A stretch of 54,391 nucleotides of DNA from Hyphomicrobiales bacterium (lineage in GTDB: Bacteria > Pseudomonadota > Alphaproteobacteria > Rhizobiales > NORP267): the NCBI GenBank assembly GCA_030688605.1, contig JAUYJB010000163.1, positions 1 to 54,391 on the forward strand. Reading direction: 5' to 3'. The notes beneath the pieces were generated by a model. That model saw only the letters and a list, made by a program, of their open reading frames with translations. It did no database searches and had not been told where the DNA came from. Positions 50,169-54,391 of the stretch are shown here, piece after piece; positions within the stretch are counted from its first letter, which is position 1, and every line of letters starts with the position of its first letter. A program made the translations under genes and the position numbers.

Positions 50169-50746
50169 CGAATTCCTCCAACCGTCGGGTCTTGCCAAGG
50201 GTCTCGCGTCTCTTCTGCCGGCCGCACCGTCACCCCGGAATGTGGCGTAGCCCATGAAACCGGGCAAAATGATGACCCCGCCACCGCTCTAGGCTGGTAA
50301 CAGACGCGCCCGCAATGTCAAGTTGGCGCTGTGCGAGCCGGCCCGCCTCCTGGCGCCGTCATTCGGGGCGCCTGGCAGCGGTCGAGTGTGTAAAATCGCC
50401 GCAGAAGGCGGTACCGTTCCCTGTGGTCTTGCGGGGCCGGTGGGATTGTGATTAGACGCATTCCAATTTCGGCCCCTGCAAATTGTGCCTTTGCCGCCGC
50501 GGGCCGACAAGGACAGCAGGAATGGGAATAAGCTCCAGCAATCATTCATTGACGGCAGCGGAAATCTGGCCAATTTTTCGCTGGCCGCGCGGCTTGGGTG
50601 CCGATTTGCTGCGTTGGCGTGGAAAGCCTTTCCTTGCTCAATCGACGGATGGCAATTTGCGCGCCGCGCCCCAGAGGGGCTGATAAAGCGGGTCATCCGA
50701 TCTTGCGCCGGAGCGCGCGGTGGGAAGCAGGACGACGAACCAGATA
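50169..50746. other. Regulatory gap upstream of coxB and ialB
   Basis: About 580 bases between divergent ialB and coxB. CCGCTCTAG at 50283-50291 resembles the outer 9-10 bases of the MITE end at 44799, but similarity stops there. No tRNA, riboswitch or convincing ORF was found. The coxB promoter should be here, but no clear -35/-10 pair was recognised. Confidence 0.4.
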
Positions 50747-53339
<2,593 letters not shown>

Positions 53340-53374
53340 GCAGAGCCCCGGGGCCGCTAAGCAAGGCATTGCGC

Positions 53375-54319
53375 ATGTCGCATACGAGCGCCGAGACCAG
53401 CAAGCAACGCCACGCCGCGGCGATCGGCGGCGGCAGCGTCGGCGACTATGTCGAGCTGATGAAGCCGCGGGTCATGTCGCTGTCGGTGTTCACCGCCCTG
53501 GTCGGCCTGGTGGTGGCGCCGGGGGCCATGCATCCGGTGCTGGCCTTCACCGCGCTTATATGCATCGCCGTCGGGGCTGGCGCCGCCGCGGCGCTGAACA
53601 TGTGGTACGACGCCGACATCGACGCGGTGATGACGCGCACAGCGCGCCGCCCGGTGCCCCAGGGGCGGGTCTCGGCGGGGGAGGCGCGCACCTTCGGTCT
53701 CACTCTGGCATCCGGTTCCGTGCTGGTTCTCGGCATCCTCGTCGGCTGGCTGGCGGCCGGTCTTCTCGCCTTCACGATTTTCTTCTCCGTCGTCGTCTAC
53801 ACCATGTGGCTGAAGCGCCTGACGGCGCAGAACATCGTCATCGGCGGAGCTGCGGGCGCGCTTCCGCCGGTGGTTGGATGGACGGCGGCGACCGGCGGCA
53901 TCGCGCTGGAGCCGGTGATCCTGTTCCTGATCATCTTTCTGTGGACGCCGCCGCATTTCTGGGCGCTGGCGCTGTTCCGCTCGGACGACTATGCGCGCGC
54001 CGGCGTGCCGATGCTGCCGGTGGTCGCGGGGGCTGCGGAGACGCGCCGGCAGATCCTGATCTATTCGCTGCTGCTGACGCCGACCGCCATTTTGCCATGG
54101 CTGCTCGGGTTTGCCGGTCCGCTCTATGTGCTCGTCATGGCCGCGATGGGAGTGGTGTTCCTCCACCTCGCTTGGCGCATCTTCCGGCTGACGGAAAAAA
54201 CCGAAATGATTTCCGCCGCACGTCGGCTTTTCGGCTATTCGATCCTATATCTATTCATGGTGTTCGCGTTGCTGCTGGCCGAGCAGGTCTTGGGTCTTGC
54301 TCCGGCTGCGGCGCTGTGA
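53375..54319 (+). CDS. ctaB: Protoheme IX farnesyltransferase (heme O synthase)
   Basis: A 314-aa UbiA-superfamily membrane protein. [26 protein letters not shown] is the first prenyl-binding Asp motif. [26 protein letters not shown] is the conserved second loop of heme O synthases. It farnesylates heme b to heme O for the oxidase encoded just upstream (35-base gap). ATG 53375 matches the family N-terminus ([15 protein letters not shown] at about residue 22). Confidence 0.96.
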   Translation: MSHTSAETSKQRHAAAIGGGSVGDYVELMKPRVMSLSVFTALVGLVVAPGAMHPVLAFTALICIAVGAGAAAALNMWYDADIDAVMTRTARRPVPQGRVSAGEARTFGLTLASGSVLVLGILVGWLAAGLLAFTIFFSVVVYTMWLKRLTAQNIVIGGAAGALPPVVGWTAATGGIALEPVILFLIIFLWTPPHFWALALFRSDDYARAGVPMLPVVAGAAETRRQILIYSLLLTPTAILPWLLGFAGPLYVLVMAAMGVVFLHLAWRIFRLTEKTEMISAARRLFGYSILYLFMVFALLLAEQVLGLAPAAAL

Positions 54320-54331
54320 GAATGCGCGGTA

Positions 54332-54391
54332 ATGGACAGCTTTCCTCCCCCGTTGGACGAGCAGCAGGCCAAGCGCCGGCGGGCGCGCTCG
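54332..54391 (+). CDS. Start of a small coxF-like protein (partial)
   Basis: The last 60 bases encode MDSFPPPLDEQQAKRRRARS and run off the window. A short acidic N-terminus followed by an Arg-rich stretch, directly after ctaB, is typical of the small single-helix CoxF-like protein that precedes ctaG in alphaproteobacterial oxidase operons. The rest of the protein is not in the window. Confidence 0.6.
   Translation, partial: MDSFPPPLDEQQAKRRRARS

Overview
This is a GC-rich chromosomal window from an alphaproteobacterium, most likely Hyphomicrobiales (Rhizobiales). The evidence is gene content and order: a plant-type gshA, DUF2093 after xseA, the lpxK-waaA-DUF374-msbA-like-cysQ-like-pmbA block, and tldD-ialB-coxB-ctaD-ctaB followed by the start of a coxF-like gene. 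All functions below come from reading protein motifs by eye; no database search was run.

Layout. 1-7447 is housekeeping: the mutL tail, rsmD-rluB, tadA, a patatin-like lipase, a fluoroacetate-dehalogenase-like hydrolase coupled to purD, xseA and a DUF2093 gene. 7448-11500 is an eroded accessory zone. It holds the tail of an acyl-CoA ligase with an internal deletion, a 237-bp element with terminal inverted repeats, a PadR regulator stump, an epimerase stump, and a few intact genes (a membrane protein, a Spy/CpxP-like periplasmic protein, a DUF3775 protein, an EamA transporter). 11956-15283 has a three-domain regulator (alpha/beta hydrolase, class III cyclase and LuxR HTH, both enzyme domains lacking key residues) and three small oxidative or NTF2-like genes, one of them a secreted AhpD-like protein.

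15342-31582 is the most interesting region: two divergent gene sets around an IclR regulator. Leftward run a UbiD decarboxylase, a 99-aa protein, an AMP-forming CoA ligase, a TAXI-type TRAP binding protein and fused permease, and a second UbiD. Rightward run iclR, a PaaK-like CoA ligase, a 65-aa protein, a class II aldolase-fold protein, a 4,5-dihydroxyphthalate-decarboxylase-like protein, a glutamine-synthetase-like ligase and both subunits of a Rieske dioxygenase. The 164-bp divergent region holds two face-to-face promoter-like sequences, each followed by a copy of a GTGCGC-GAT-GCGCAC palindrome, as expected for IclR control of both arms. I infer a pathway for uptake, activation, decarboxylation and ring hydroxylation of an aromatic (di)carboxylate, possibly amine-bearing. 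The combination is unusual. UbiX and the dioxygenase electron-transfer partners are not in the window.

31771-44798 returns to core functions: a RidA-like gene, the lipid A/Kdo block, pmbA, a zinc alcohol dehydrogenase, ubiA, rsmE and gshA. A 268-bp MITE-like element with perfect 23-bp terminal repeats fills the gap between gshA and a convergent LysR gene. A diverged single copy of its end supplies the stop codon of tldD. The window ends with a Kef-type antiporter, tldD, ialB and the start of the aa3 cytochrome oxidase and heme O synthase operon.
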